Shown piece after piece: positions 34,925-44,810 of a stretch of 64,000 bases of DNA. The translations under genes were made by a program, and so were the position numbers. Positions within the stretch are counted from its first letter, which is position 1, and every line of letters starts with the position of its first letter. The stretch spans positions 62,001 to 126,000 of the forward strand of contig CANJPZ010000002.1 of NCBI GenBank assembly GCA_947476325.1, in the 5' to 3' direction. This DNA comes from Caulobacteraceae bacterium (GTDB taxonomy: Bacteria > Pseudomonadota > Alphaproteobacteria > Caulobacterales > Caulobacteraceae). The notes under the pieces are model-generated. The model did not search any database and was not told the origin of the DNA. It saw only the letters and a list, made by a program, of their open reading frames with translations.

Positions 34925-36208
34925 TTAGCGCGGCGCAACGCTCGCGACAAACGTGGTGATGGCGTCCATCAGTCCGGTGGCAAGCGGCCGGGCGGGTTCG
35001 GCATAGGTTGCGGCATTTCCGGCCCGGTCCGTGGGCGCGATCTTCAGCACGTGGTTCATGCCCGGCACGATGACCAGCCGCGCATCAGGCCGGGCGGCGG
35101 CCAGCAGACGCGCATCCTGGACGGAGACCTGAATGTCATTGTCGCCCTGGAGGATCAGTACCGGCGTCTTGACGGCTGCGATGGCGGCCCGGGGGTCGAT
35201 GTTGAGTTCGGACGCCAGATACGGCTGTACGCTGGGGCGGAAAAGGGGGTCGGTGGCCGGGATTTCCGGAAACAGCTTGCCTGTCTTCAGGCCCGCCAGG
35301 ATCGCGCTTGCCTGATCGAGGGTGGCGGACGGCAGGTTCTGCGCCCGAAGCTGTTCCATCAGCACGACGTCAAAGGGCCGGCCCATGCCGGAGATCGAGA
35401 TGACGCCGCATGTGGGCGAGTCCTGGGCCGCCAGTGGGGCGATCAGGGCGCCTTCGGAATGGCCCAGGATGACCACGCAGCTGACGCCCGGCTGTGCGCC
35501 GAGATAGCGGGCCCAGGCGGCGGCATCGTCGACGTAGGTGGAGAACCGCAGGTTTGCTTCGGCGACCATGGCCGGCGAGCTTTTGGCGATGCCGCGCTTG
35601 TCGTAGCGCAGGCTGGTGACGCCCTTGTCGGCCAGGGCGGCGGCCATGAGCTTGAAGGTGTCGGGTGTTGTGCCGGGAACGGTCGAGTTTGAATCCCGGT
35701 CGGTCGGACCAGAGCCGGCGATGAACAGGACGGCAGGGCCGGGGCGCGGCTGGACCGGCGTGGTCAGGGCGCCGAACAGGGGCGCACGCCCGCCGTCGAT
35801 GGAGACTTCGCGGTCCCGGGCAAGGGGTGGCGTCGCCGTGGCGGCCAGGGACGCGCCAGCAGGCGGGACAGGTGCGCCCCTGGTGAAGGTGATCGGCCGG
35901 TGCGAGGCGTTTTGCTGAAAATCGCCGGAAAGCTGTTTGCCGTCGGCCGAAAGCGTCGCATCGATTTTCACGTTGAAGGCGGCGACTTCAACAATGATGT
36001 GGCCGCCGGTCTGCGTCAGGGTTGCCGGGTTGGGCGCGCCGCTCTGGGCCACACTGATCAGGCTCACGGTGTCGCCGATGCGCAGGATCAGCGGCAGTTG
36101 CGGGGTAAGTGCGCCGGTCCAGTCGCCTTTGAGATTGTCTGGACTTTGAGCGGCGGCGGTTGCGATGGTTGCCAGGGCGAGCAGTCCGCCCATGAGAATC
36201 TTGCGCAT
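34925..36208 (-). CDS. Exported alpha/beta hydrolase
   Basis: 427 aa with a signal peptide (MRKILMGGLLALATIATAAA, cut near AAAQ). An N-terminal beta-rich domain (about 25-115, 'GDWTGAL...LILRIGDTVSLISV') resembles the DUF3887/ lipocalin-like region seen before some hydrolases. The hydrolase domain has 'VLFIAGSGPTDRDSNS', 'SLRYDKRGIAKS', the nucleophile elbow 'VILGHSEGALIA' (Ser), 'VLILQGDNDIQV' (Asp) and 'IVPGMNHVLK' (His). It is probably a periplasmic esterase or peptidase-like enzyme; substrate unknown. It lies 8 bp downstream of erpA. Confidence 0.82.
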   Translation of the reverse strand: MRKILMGGLLALATIATAAAQSPDNLKGDWTGALTPQLPLILRIGDTVSLISVAQSGAPNPATLTQTGGHIIVEVAAFNVKIDATLSADGKQLSGDFQQNASHRPITFTRGAPVPPAGASLAATATPPLARDREVSIDGGRAPLFGALTTPVQPRPGPAVLFIAGSGPTDRDSNSTVPGTTPDTFKLMAAALADKGVTSLRYDKRGIAKSSPAMVAEANLRFSTYVDDAAAWARYLGAQPGVSCVVILGHSEGALIAPLAAQDSPTCGVISISGMGRPFDVVLMEQLRAQNLPSATLDQASAILAGLKTGKLFPEIPATDPLFRPSVQPYLASELNIDPRAAIAAVKTPVLILQGDNDIQVSVQDARLLAAARPDARLVIVPGMNHVLKIAPTDRAGNAATYAEPARPLATGLMDAITTFVASVAPR

Positions 36209-36216
36209 GCCTCCCC

Positions 36217-36549
36217 CTAGATCGAAAAACTGACCCCACAGCCGCAGCTGGACCTGGCGTTTGGATTGCGGACCTTGAACTCGGCGCCGGCCAGCTCGTC
36301 GATGAAATCGATTTCGCTGCCCTTGAGCAAAACCAGCGACATTTCGTCGACCAGGGCCGCCTGGCCGGCATTCTCGATACGGATGTCATCGTCATCCGCC
36401 GAATCGACCAGATCGAACCGGTACTGAAAGCCCGAGCAGCCGCCGCCATCGACGGCGACCCGGAGCAAAACCGGCTTGCCTTCAGAGGCAGACAGGGCCG
36501 CGAGGCGCGACGCGGCGGCGTCGCTGAGCGTTATGGGCGAGTTTAACAT
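36217..36549 (-). CDS. erpA: A-type iron-sulfur cluster carrier
   Basis: 110-aa Fe-S insertion protein. The three cluster cysteines are in '[13 protein letters not shown]' and the C-terminal 'SSCGCGVSF'. The spacing matches the IscA/ErpA/SufA group. ErpA is the best guess from the solo context and length; SufA or IscA cannot be excluded. It delivers clusters to apo-enzymes, and such enzymes are plentiful here (sulfite reductase, complex I, IlvD). Only 20 bp separate its start from that of divergent dgt. Confidence 0.85.
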   Translation of the reverse strand: MLNSPITLSDAAASRLAALSASEGKPVLLRVAVDGGGCSGFQYRFDLVDSADDDDIRIENAGQAALVDEMSLVLLKGSEIDFIDELAGAEFKVRNPNARSSCGCGVSFSI

Positions 36550-36569
36550 CGTCCTCTATATGGGGCCGC

Positions 36570-37769
36570 ATGGTTCAGGCGCCAAGTTTTCATCCGCCCA
36601 TGAAGGCGCTGTTCGCGGAAGATCCCAAAAACTCGCGGGGGCGCCTGTATCCCGAACCGCAAAGCCGCACCCGCACGCCCTTCGCCCGTGACCGCGACCG
36701 CATCATTCATTGTCAGGCGTTCCGGCGCTTGAAGGAAAAGACCCAGGTCTTCGTGGCGCACGAGGGCGATCACTTCCGCACCCGGCTGACCCACAGCCTG
36801 GAAGTCGCCCAGATCGCCCGCTCCATCGCCTATGCCCTGGGGCTGGATTCGGACCTGGCCGAAACCATCGCCCTGGCCCACGACCTGGGGCATCCGCCCT
36901 TTGGCCACTCGGGTGAGGAGGAACTGTCGGTGCGGATGGCCCCGTTCGGCGGCTTTGATCACAACGTCCAGACCCTGCGCGTGGTGACCGAACTGGAGCG
37001 GCGCTATCCGGCTTTTGATGGGTTGAACCTGACCTGGGAAACCCTTGAGGGGATCGTCAAGCACAATGGCCCGGTGAAGGGTCGGCTCGGTGAACCGGCC
37101 TGGCGCGCCGTGGCCGAGTTCAACGGGCTCTATGATCTGCGGCTGGAGACCTGGGCCTCCGCCGAGGCCCAGGTCGCGGCGCTGGCCGATGACATCGCCT
37201 ACAATAATCACGACGTGGACGATGGCCTGCAGGCTGAACTGTTCGGGCTTGAGGACCTGGCGGGCGTGCCGCTGATCGGCCCGGTTATCGCCGGTGTGCG
37301 CGCCGAATGGCCGGGGCTGGAGGATCGGCTGCTGCGCCTTGAGGCGGTTCGCCGGATGATCGGCGAGATGGTCGAGGATGTGCTGGCCGAAACAGCACGA
37401 CGGGCGGCCGTCGCAAGGTCCAGCTCGTCCGACGACGTGCGCGGTCTGGACCGCGCCCTGGTCGCGTTCTCGCCGGACATGGCCGAAGACCTGGCGCGCC
37501 TTCGCATGTTCCTGCACGAGCGGATGTACCGGCACGAGCGGGTCAACCGCGTGCGAATTCAGGCCAAACGCCTGCTCGGTGAACTGTTCGACCTGTTCAT
37601 GCGCGAGCCCGGCGTTCTGCCGCCGGAATGGCGCGAGCGGCAGATGAACGTCGCTGAGCCGGGCAGGGCGCGGGTGATCTGCGACTACATCGCCGGCATG
37701 ACCGATCGCTTTGCCTTTGAGGAGTACCGCCGCCTGTTCCAGGCTGAACCGCCGATGGGTGAGGTCTGA
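36570..37769 (+). CDS. dgt: dGTP triphosphohydrolase-like HD protein
   Basis: 399-aa HD-domain enzyme that cleaves dNTPs to nucleoside and triphosphate. '[40 protein letters not shown]' (in parts) precedes the metal site: His in '[15 protein letters not shown]', His-Asp in '[16 protein letters not shown]', and the Asp in '[15 protein letters not shown]'. This is the short 'Dgt-like type 2' form of alphaproteobacteria. ATG 36600 (MKALFAEDP) is an alternative start. The divergent erpA start is 20 bp away, so promoter elements must overlap coding sequence. Confidence 0.92.
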   Translation: MVQAPSFHPPMKALFAEDPKNSRGRLYPEPQSRTRTPFARDRDRIIHCQAFRRLKEKTQVFVAHEGDHFRTRLTHSLEVAQIARSIAYALGLDSDLAETIALAHDLGHPPFGHSGEEELSVRMAPFGGFDHNVQTLRVVTELERRYPAFDGLNLTWETLEGIVKHNGPVKGRLGEPAWRAVAEFNGLYDLRLETWASAEAQVAALADDIAYNNHDVDDGLQAELFGLEDLAGVPLIGPVIAGVRAEWPGLEDRLLRLEAVRRMIGEMVEDVLAETARRAAVARSSSSDDVRGLDRALVAFSPDMAEDLARLRMFLHERMYRHERVNRVRIQAKRLLGELFDLFMREPGVLPPEWRERQMNVAEPGRARVICDYIAGMTDRFAFEEYRRLFQAEPPMGEV

Positions 37770-37911
37770 TCCACCCGATTTCCGACTCAAACCTGTGGAA
37801 CAGTCTGCGCTCCGCTTCGGGCGCGCCCTGACCGGGGTTAGACTGGCCGGAATTCGGGAGTGATTCGCCCCATCGCTTCCGGCGGCCCTTGCGGGACAGG
37901 ATACTTCGCTG

Positions 37912-38721
37912 ATGAGTGACAACAATCGCGGCGCCTATACGCCCCAATCGGAAGCGCCCCTTGCTTTCGATGCGCGGCGCTCAAGCGGCTCGGGCGACCG
38001 GCCACGCTCCGGCGCCTTGCTGATCAGCGCTATTGTTCTGGTCGTCCTGATCATAGCCTTTGTGGTCTTTGCCCTCACCCGGGCCGGCGAAAAGAGCGGC
38101 GAAACGGCCCAGACCTTTGACGCCATCAAGACCGGGCCTGACGCCGTCGCTGCCGCGCCGCCGGCGCCTGAGCCGGCGACCACCTTGCCGGTGGATGCCG
38201 TCCAGACCCTGCCGCCCGGCGGCCAGCCGAACTTTACTGCGCCGCCCGAGCAACCCCAGACGCGCCCGCTCCCCGGCGCGACACCAGTCCCAGCCGCCCC
38301 CGCGCCCGCAGTCGCCGCAGCCCCCGCGCCTGCCGCGGTGACGACACCCGCCGCCAAGCCTGTGGAGGCCAAACCGGTCGCTGCTGCCAAGCCCGAACCT
38401 GCTGCGCCGGCCAAACCGGTCGCCGCCGCCGCCGCCAAGCCGACCACCACCCCCGCACCAAAGGCGTCTACCGCCTACAGTTCGGCCATGGTCCAGATCG
38501 GCGCCTTCGCTTCGTCAGCTCTGGCTGAACGCGAATGGAACGACATCGCCTTGGGAATTCCCGCCGAGATGGTCGGCAAGACCCGGCAGATCGAGCCCAT
38601 CGAGGTCAACGGCGCCACGCGCTACCGCGCCCTGATCGGCGGGTTTGGCTCGCGGGCCGACGCCGATGCGTTCTGTGACAAGCTGAAGGCGCGGGGCAGG
38701 GATTGCTTCGCGCGCAATTGA
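37912..38721 (+). CDS. SPOR-domain protein, FtsN-like
   Basis: 269-aa bitopic protein: a cytoplasmic tail of about 34 aa, one membrane helix (around 35-56, 'LLISAIVLVVLIIAFVVFAL'), a long Ala/Pro-rich periplasmic linker (about 75-190, with repeated 'KPVAAA'-type units), and a C-terminal SPOR domain (about 192-269, 'AMVQIGAFASSALAEREW', 'RYRALIGGFGSRADADAFCDKL'). SPOR domains bind denuded septal peptidoglycan. The architecture and place upstream of nagZ match the Caulobacter FtsN-like division protein, so a role in septation is likely. nagZ starts 6 bp later. Confidence 0.8.
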   Translation: MSDNNRGAYTPQSEAPLAFDARRSSGSGDRPRSGALLISAIVLVVLIIAFVVFALTRAGEKSGETAQTFDAIKTGPDAVAAAPPAPEPATTLPVDAVQTLPPGGQPNFTAPPEQPQTRPLPGATPVPAAPAPAVAAAPAPAAVTTPAAKPVEAKPVAAAKPEPAAPAKPVAAAAAKPTTTPAPKASTAYSSAMVQIGAFASSALAEREWNDIALGIPAEMVGKTRQIEPIEVNGATRYRALIGGFGSRADADAFCDKLKARGRDCFARN

Positions 38722-38727
38722 TCCGCC

Positions 38728-39732
38728 GTGACCAGCGCCTGCATCCTCGGCTGTGAAGGCCTGGTTTTGTCGCGCAAGGAGCGTGACTTCTTCCGCGATG
38801 TGAAGCCGTGGGGCTTTATTCTGTTCAAGCGCAACATTGAAAACCCCGAGCAGGTTCGCGCCCTGACCGAGGCGCTGCGCGAGACGATCGGCCGGGACGA
38901 TGCGCCGATCCTGATCGACCAGGAAGGGGGGCGTGTGCAGCGCATGGGCCCGCCGCACTGGCCCGCCTATCCGCCGGCCAGGACGATGGGTGATCTTGCC
39001 ACCAACGATCCTTTGGTGCGGCGCGAAATCGTGCGGCTCGGCGCGCGTTTGATGGCCCACGATCTGGCTGCCGTAGGGATCAATGTCGACTGCGTGCCGG
39101 TGCTGGACGTGCCCGCCGCCGACGGCCACGAGATCATTGGCGACCGGGCCTATGCCGCTGACGTCGAGGGGGTGGCCACACTCGGCCGTGCGGCCGCTGA
39201 AGGCCTGATTGCCGGAGGCGTTCTTCCGGTCATCAAGCACATTCCCGGCCACGGCCGCGCCAGGGGTGACAGCCATCTGGAACTTCCGGTCGTTGGTGCG
39301 ACGCGTGAAGAGCTCGAAGCCGTCGATTTTGCACCCTTCAAGGTGCTGTCGGACATGCCGATGGCGATGACGGCCCACGTTGTCTATTCGGCCATTGATC
39401 CGAAGCGTCCCGCCACCACCTCGCGCAAGGCGATCCGGCTGATCCGCGACGAGATTGGATTTGACGGCCTGCTGATGAGCGATGACCTGTCCATGAAGGC
39501 CCTTGGCGGTGACTTCGATGATCGGGCGCGCCAGGCGCTTAAGGCCGGTTGCGACGTCGTTCTCCATTGCAACGGCATGATGAGCGAGGTGAAGGCGGTG
39601 ATGGGCGGAACCGGGTCATTGTCAGGCAAGGCCGCCCGCAGGGCCCAGGCAGCGCTTGCCAGACTGGCCAAATCGCCGGAGCCTTTTGATCTTGAGGCTG
39701 GCCGGGCCAGGTTTGCGGCGGCGTTCGCATGA
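38728..39732 (+). CDS. nagZ: Beta-N-acetylhexosaminidase (peptidoglycan recycling)
   Basis: 334-aa GH3 enzyme that removes GlcNAc from anhydro-muropeptides in the cytosol. 'PWGFILFKRNIENPEQV' and 'LIDQEGGRVQRM' are typical, as is the catalytic His-Asp loop 'VIKHIPGHGRARGDSH'. The nucleophile Asp is in 'LLMSDDLSMKAL'. GTG start at 38728. It follows the SPOR gene by 6 bp and overlaps scpA by 4 bp. Confidence 0.95.
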   Translation: MTSACILGCEGLVLSRKERDFFRDVKPWGFILFKRNIENPEQVRALTEALRETIGRDDAPILIDQEGGRVQRMGPPHWPAYPPARTMGDLATNDPLVRREIVRLGARLMAHDLAAVGINVDCVPVLDVPAADGHEIIGDRAYAADVEGVATLGRAAAEGLIAGGVLPVIKHIPGHGRARGDSHLELPVVGATREELEAVDFAPFKVLSDMPMAMTAHVVYSAIDPKRPATTSRKAIRLIRDEIGFDGLLMSDDLSMKALGGDFDDRARQALKAGCDVVLHCNGMMSEVKAVMGGTGSLSGKAARRAQAALARLAKSPEPFDLEAGRARFAAAFA

Positions 39733-40532
39733 AGCGTGAAGACACAGAGCTCGATTTTACGGCCGCCGGAAACGCGGCCGAAGACGGCAATGCGCTGGTC
39801 GTCGACATCGATGGGTTTGAGGGCCCGCTGCATCTGTTGCTGGCCCTGGCGCGCAGCCAGAAAGTCGACCTGCTGAAACTGTCGGTGCTGAAACTGGCCG
39901 AGCAGTATCTGGCTTTTGTCCAGACGGCGCGGTCGCTGCGGTTTTCGCTGGCCGCCGACTATCTGGTGATGGCCGCGTGGCTGGCCTATCTGAAATCACG
40001 CCTGATGCTGCCCAAACCGCATAAGGATGAGGCCGGCGAGGCGCCCGCTGAAGAGATCGCCGCCCAGCTGGCCTTCCGCCTGGCCCGGCTGGACGCCATC
40101 CGCAAGGCCTCCGACGCCTTGCAGGACCGTCCCCGCCTGCAGCGCGACGTCTTCGTACGTGGTGATCCGCAGGCGGTGAAAGTCGTCTCGACGTCACGGT
40201 TTGAGGGCAATCTGTTTGCGCTGGTTCAGGCCTATTCCGGCCAGGTCAAACGTGAGGCCGCCCGGCACTATCAGCCAGCCACGCCGCGGGTTTATGCGCT
40301 GGACGACGCCCGTGAACAGCTTCGCGGCGTATTGCCGCGCCTGAAGAGCTGGACGGCGCTGGGCAAGCTTGCCCCCGGCGCCACCGACGGCAGCCCGACC
40401 CGGGCATCCTTCGTTGCGTCGACCCTGTCGGCGGGCCTTGAACTGGTCAAGGAAGGCTCGCTGGAAGCCCAGCAGATCGAACACTTCGCCGAGATCTATC
40501 TTCGCGCCCGCATGCTGGAGGCGGCCGAGTGA
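39729..40532 (+). CDS. scpA: Segregation and condensation protein A
   Basis: 267-aa kleisin of the SMC-ScpAB complex that organises and segregates the chromosome. The N-terminal SMC-neck-binding part has 'DGFEGPLHLLLALARSQKVD' and the helix 'YLVMAAWLAYLKSRLMLP'. A C-terminal winged helix (about 205-267) ends 'IYLRARMLE', where it binds the SMC head. Overlaps nagZ (ATGA) and scpB (GTGA). Confidence 0.94.
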   Translation: MKREDTELDFTAAGNAAEDGNALVVDIDGFEGPLHLLLALARSQKVDLLKLSVLKLAEQYLAFVQTARSLRFSLAADYLVMAAWLAYLKSRLMLPKPHKDEAGEAPAEEIAAQLAFRLARLDAIRKASDALQDRPRLQRDVFVRGDPQAVKVVSTSRFEGNLFALVQAYSGQVKREAARHYQPATPRVYALDDAREQLRGVLPRLKSWTALGKLAPGATDGSPTRASFVASTLSAGLELVKEGSLEAQQIEHFAEIYLRARMLEAAE

Positions 40533-41170
40533 CGCCGGACGCTGAACGCATGGTCGAGGCGCTGTTGTTCGCGGCGGCTGAACCCCTAAGCATTACTGAT
40601 CTCGCCCGCCGCTTGCCGGCCAACGCCGACGTGCTCGGCGCGATCGACTCCCTTCGTCACAGCTATGAGGGCAGGGGCGTTCAACTGGTTGAAGTCGCCG
40701 GCCGCTGGCGCTTCCAGACCGCAGAGGACCTGGCATTCCTGATGACGGTCGAGCGCGAGGAGCCGCGAAAGCTTTCCAAGGCCGCGCTCGAGACTCTGGC
40801 CATCGTCGCCTACCATCAGCCGGTCACGCGGGCCGAGATCGAGGCTGTGCGGGGCGTGCAGGCCAGCCGGGGCACGCTGGACACCCTGCTGGAACTGGAC
40901 CTGGTTAAGATGCGTGGCCGCCGCCGAACGCCCGGCCGGCCGGTGACGTTCGGGACGACGTACGCCTTCCTGGAGCACTACGGCCTTGCCTCGCTGGGCG
41001 ATCTGCCGGGCGCGTCGGAAATGAAGCAGCTTGGTCTGCTGGACATGGATCTGCCGGCCGGGTTCGCCTTGCCTGATCCGGCCAATCCGGACGGTTCAAA
41101 CGACGAAGATCCGCTCGAGCCCGGCGACGAGCGGGAATTCCATCAGGACTTTCTGCGGGAAGACCGTTAA
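40529..41170 (+). CDS. scpB: Segregation and condensation protein B
   Basis: 213-aa dimeric partner of ScpA with two winged helices: '[20 protein letters not shown]' and '[28 protein letters not shown]' (in parts), then '[25 protein letters not shown]'-like '[18 protein letters not shown]'. The last 45 residues are an acidic tail. The GTG start overlaps the end of scpA, so synthesis is coupled. Confidence 0.94.
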   Translation: MTPDAERMVEALLFAAAEPLSITDLARRLPANADVLGAIDSLRHSYEGRGVQLVEVAGRWRFQTAEDLAFLMTVEREEPRKLSKAALETLAIVAYHQPVTRAEIEAVRGVQASRGTLDTLLELDLVKMRGRRRTPGRPVTFGTTYAFLEHYGLASLGDLPGASEMKQLGLLDMDLPAGFALPDPANPDGSNDEDPLEPGDEREFHQDFLREDR

Positions 41171-41180
41171 GCCGCCAGGA

Positions 41181-41213
41181 TTGTAACAATCCGGCCGTTG
41201 AATTTTGTAACAA
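41181..41213. promoter_or_regulatory. Two direct copies of TTGTAACAA before tatA
   Basis: TTGTAACAA occurs at 41181-41189 and 41205-41213, a centre-to-centre distance of 24 bp. Each copy is near-palindromic (ATTGTAACAAT in the first). They begin 11 bp after the scpB stop and lie about 100-130 bp before tatA. Two phased palindromes upstream of an operon suggest a dimeric regulator; none can be named. Confidence 0.4.
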
Positions 41214-41271
41214 CCCATTGTTGGCCCGGCGGAACGGAACCGCCTATAAAGGCCGCAATAATCGAAATTTT

Positions 41272-41289
41272 CCCACGGCGCGCCGTGGG
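41272..41289. promoter_or_regulatory. 18-bp perfect palindrome in the tatA leader
   Basis: CCCACGGCGCGCCGTGGG is perfectly self-complementary and lies 24 bp before the tatA ATG, just upstream of the ribosome site (GAGGAG). As DNA it could be an operator; in RNA a stem without a loop would need to open at the centre, making it a weaker hairpin. Confidence 0.4.
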
Positions 41290-41313
41290 TCGCGAGGAGT
41301 TCTAAAAACGATC

Positions 41314-41517
41314 ATGGGTAGTCTCAGCATCTGGCATTGGCTCATTCTGGGCCTTATCGTGGTGGTTCTGTTCGGCGGGCGCGGCAAGCTGTCCGGCATC
41401 ATGGGCGATGCAGCCAAGGGCATCAAAGCGTTCAAGGAAGGGCTGAAGGACGACGAAAAGCCGGCGGAAAAAGCCGACCCGGTCCTGCCGAGCACCGAAA
41501 AAGACAAAGAGAGCTAG
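41314..41517 (+). CDS. tatA: Twin-arginine translocase subunit TatA
   Basis: 67-aa pore-forming subunit of the Tat export system. One membrane helix ('[15 protein letters not shown]'), the conserved G-R-G hinge, and the amphipathic helix '[22 protein letters not shown]' are typical, ending in a charged tail. ATG 41314 is preferred over the longer open frame. First gene of tatABC; the upstream 143-bp gap contains repeated and palindromic motifs. Confidence 0.93.
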   Translation: MGSLSIWHWLILGLIVVVLFGGRGKLSGIMGDAAKGIKAFKEGLKDDEKPAEKADPVLPSTEKDKES

Positions 41518-41582
41518 TCTTTCGCTCTTCGTAGAAGTCACGCCGGGCGCATGCCGTCCGGCTCAAAAGGCCTGCCCCTCAC

Positions 41583-42071
41583 ATGTTCCCTGATATCGGC
41601 GGAATGGAATACCTGGTCATCGCGGCCGTCGCGCTGATCGTGTTCAAGCCGCAAGACCTGCCGATGATCATGAAGAAGGTGGGCCAGTTCATGGGCAACG
41701 CCAAGCGGATGGCGGCCGACTTCCGCGCCAGTTTCGACGACATGGCACGGCAATCCGAACTGGACGACCTTCGCCGTGAGGTCGAGGCCATGCGCTCGAA
41801 GGCCGTTCAGATGACCACCGATCCTGTCTCCGGCCTTGCGGACGCCATGACCAATACGGCTGACGAGATCGGCGAGAGCCTTGGGCAGGCCCAGACGCTG
41901 GCTGACCTGCCGGAAAGCGCGTGGATGGGCCAGGACGTGTTCCCTGGCGTTGGCATGGAGCCACCAGTGGCGGAGGCGATCGTCTCCAAGGCCAAACCCG
42001 CCGCCAAAAAGGCCGCAATTAAAGGTGCCCGACCGAAGTCTGCTTCGGTCAAGAAGGGCGCTGCGACATGA
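41583..42071 (+). CDS. tatB: Twin-arginine translocase subunit TatB
   Basis: 162 aa. It has the TatB opening 'MFPDIGGMEYLVIAAVALIV' with the Glu in the short helix and Pro hinge ('KPQDLP'), an amphipathic helix 'VGQFMGNAKRMAADFRASFD', and a long variable tail that becomes Lys/Ala-rich. TatB with TatC binds the twin-arginine signal peptide. It lies 65 bp after tatA and overlaps tatC (ATGA). Confidence 0.92.
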   Translation: MFPDIGGMEYLVIAAVALIVFKPQDLPMIMKKVGQFMGNAKRMAADFRASFDDMARQSELDDLRREVEAMRSKAVQMTTDPVSGLADAMTNTADEIGESLGQAQTLADLPESAWMGQDVFPGVGMEPPVAEAIVSKAKPAAKKAAIKGARPKSASVKKGAAT

Positions 42072-42961
42072 GCAAGCCGGACGACGACGCCTACATCGAA
42101 CGCTCGCGCGCGCCGTTGCTGGAGCATCTGGTCGAGCTGCGTGGGCGCCTGTTCGTCTGCGTTTTGGCCCTTGTCGTCGGCTTTTTCATTTCCTTCTTCT
42201 TCGTCAACCCGATCCTGGAATTCTTGCTGCGGCCTCTGAAGGTGGCGCAGGGGCTGATCACCCTTCAGCATCTGGCCGGGCACAACAATCCGTTCAGCCT
42301 GACCATGCTCAAGGGCGTTCTGGGTCTGACGCCCCTGCCGCCGCCGGCTGCGGGTCAGGAGTTGTCGCCGATCGCGACGGCGATCCTCGAGACCTTCATC
42401 GTCAAGGTGAAGATTGCCGCCTTTGGCGCCATTGTCATCACCTTCCCGATCCTCGGCTGGCAGCTTTACCGGTTCGTGGCGCCGGGCCTTTACCGCAAGG
42501 AGCGGCTGGCCTTTGCGCCGTTCCTGATCGCCTCGCCGGTGCTGTTCGTCATGGGCGCGGCCCTTGTCTATTATTTGATGCTGCCGTTCGTCCTGTGGTT
42601 CAGCCTGAACCAGCAGCAACTCGGCGCCATGACCATCACCCTGACGCCCAAGGTGTCGGAATACCTGGCCATCGCCATCAAGCTGATCCTGGCCTTCGGA
42701 CTGTGTTTTCAGTTGCCGGTCGTTCTGGCCCTCGCGGGTCTGGCCGGGCTGGTGACCGCCAAACAGTTGCGCGCCTTCTGGCGCTTTGCCGTGGTCATCG
42801 TGTTTGTGATCGCGGCGATCTTTACGCCGCCCGATCCGATCAGCCAGCTGTCGCTCGCCCTGCCGCTGGTGCTGCTCTACGAGGTCTCGATCTGGGTCGT
42901 GAAGCTGATGGAGCTGCGACGCAAGAAGGCCGACGATGAGGTGAACGCCATCGTCACCTAG
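42068..42961 (+). CDS. tatC: Twin-arginine translocase subunit TatC
   Basis: 297-aa membrane protein with six helices, the signal-peptide receptor of the Tat system. The cytoplasmic N-terminus 'PLLEHLVELRGRLFVCVLAL' with conserved L-E-H-L-x-E-L-R and 'PILGWQLYRFVAPGLYRKE' are diagnostic. The periplasmic loop after helix 1 is long (about 50 aa). It is convergent with the DEAD-box gene 12 bp away. Confidence 0.95.
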   Translation: MSKPDDDAYIERSRAPLLEHLVELRGRLFVCVLALVVGFFISFFFVNPILEFLLRPLKVAQGLITLQHLAGHNNPFSLTMLKGVLGLTPLPPPAAGQELSPIATAILETFIVKVKIAAFGAIVITFPILGWQLYRFVAPGLYRKERLAFAPFLIASPVLFVMGAALVYYLMLPFVLWFSLNQQQLGAMTITLTPKVSEYLAIAIKLILAFGLCFQLPVVLALAGLAGLVTAKQLRAFWRFAVVIVFVIAAIFTPPDPISQLSLALPLVLLYEVSIWVVKLMELRRKKADDEVNAIVT

Positions 42962-42973
42962 CGGCGTGAGCCT

Positions 42974-44551
<1,578 letters not shown>

Positions 44552-44573
44552 GCCACGCTGATCAAAACTCGAA

Positions 44574-44601
44574 GCCGCCCGTGCTTGGGCGAGCGGGCGG
44601 C
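44574..44601. other. GC-rich hairpin in the leader of the DEAD-box gene
   Basis: GCCGCCCG and CGGGCGGC (8-bp stem, 12-nt loop) begin 22 bp upstream of the helicase start. The rest of the 259-bp interval between the helicase and tig shows no gene I can support. A leader structure could modulate helicase expression, as seen for some cold-inducible helicases; this is inference. Confidence 0.35.
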
Positions 44602-44810
44602 GCGGATTCGCCAGTCCTGCTCCGAGGTGGCCCCGTGAATAGGCAATACCGGCGTAAAGTCAATGAATGGCGGATTTCGCGGGGCCGGTTCCTTCGCGGC
44701 TGTTGCACGCAAAATCTGGGGGGCGAAACGACGCTCCGCCCTTGGAGTGGGGGGGCTCGCGTGACATAAGGGCGGTCAAATCAGCCGACCTCTTAGCGTA
44801 GAGAATTAAC

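Noticed and set aside
36543-37925. 460-codon reverse-strand open frame opposite dgt
   Set aside because: Shadow of the HD-domain gene; would also run through the erpA-dgt promoter gap.
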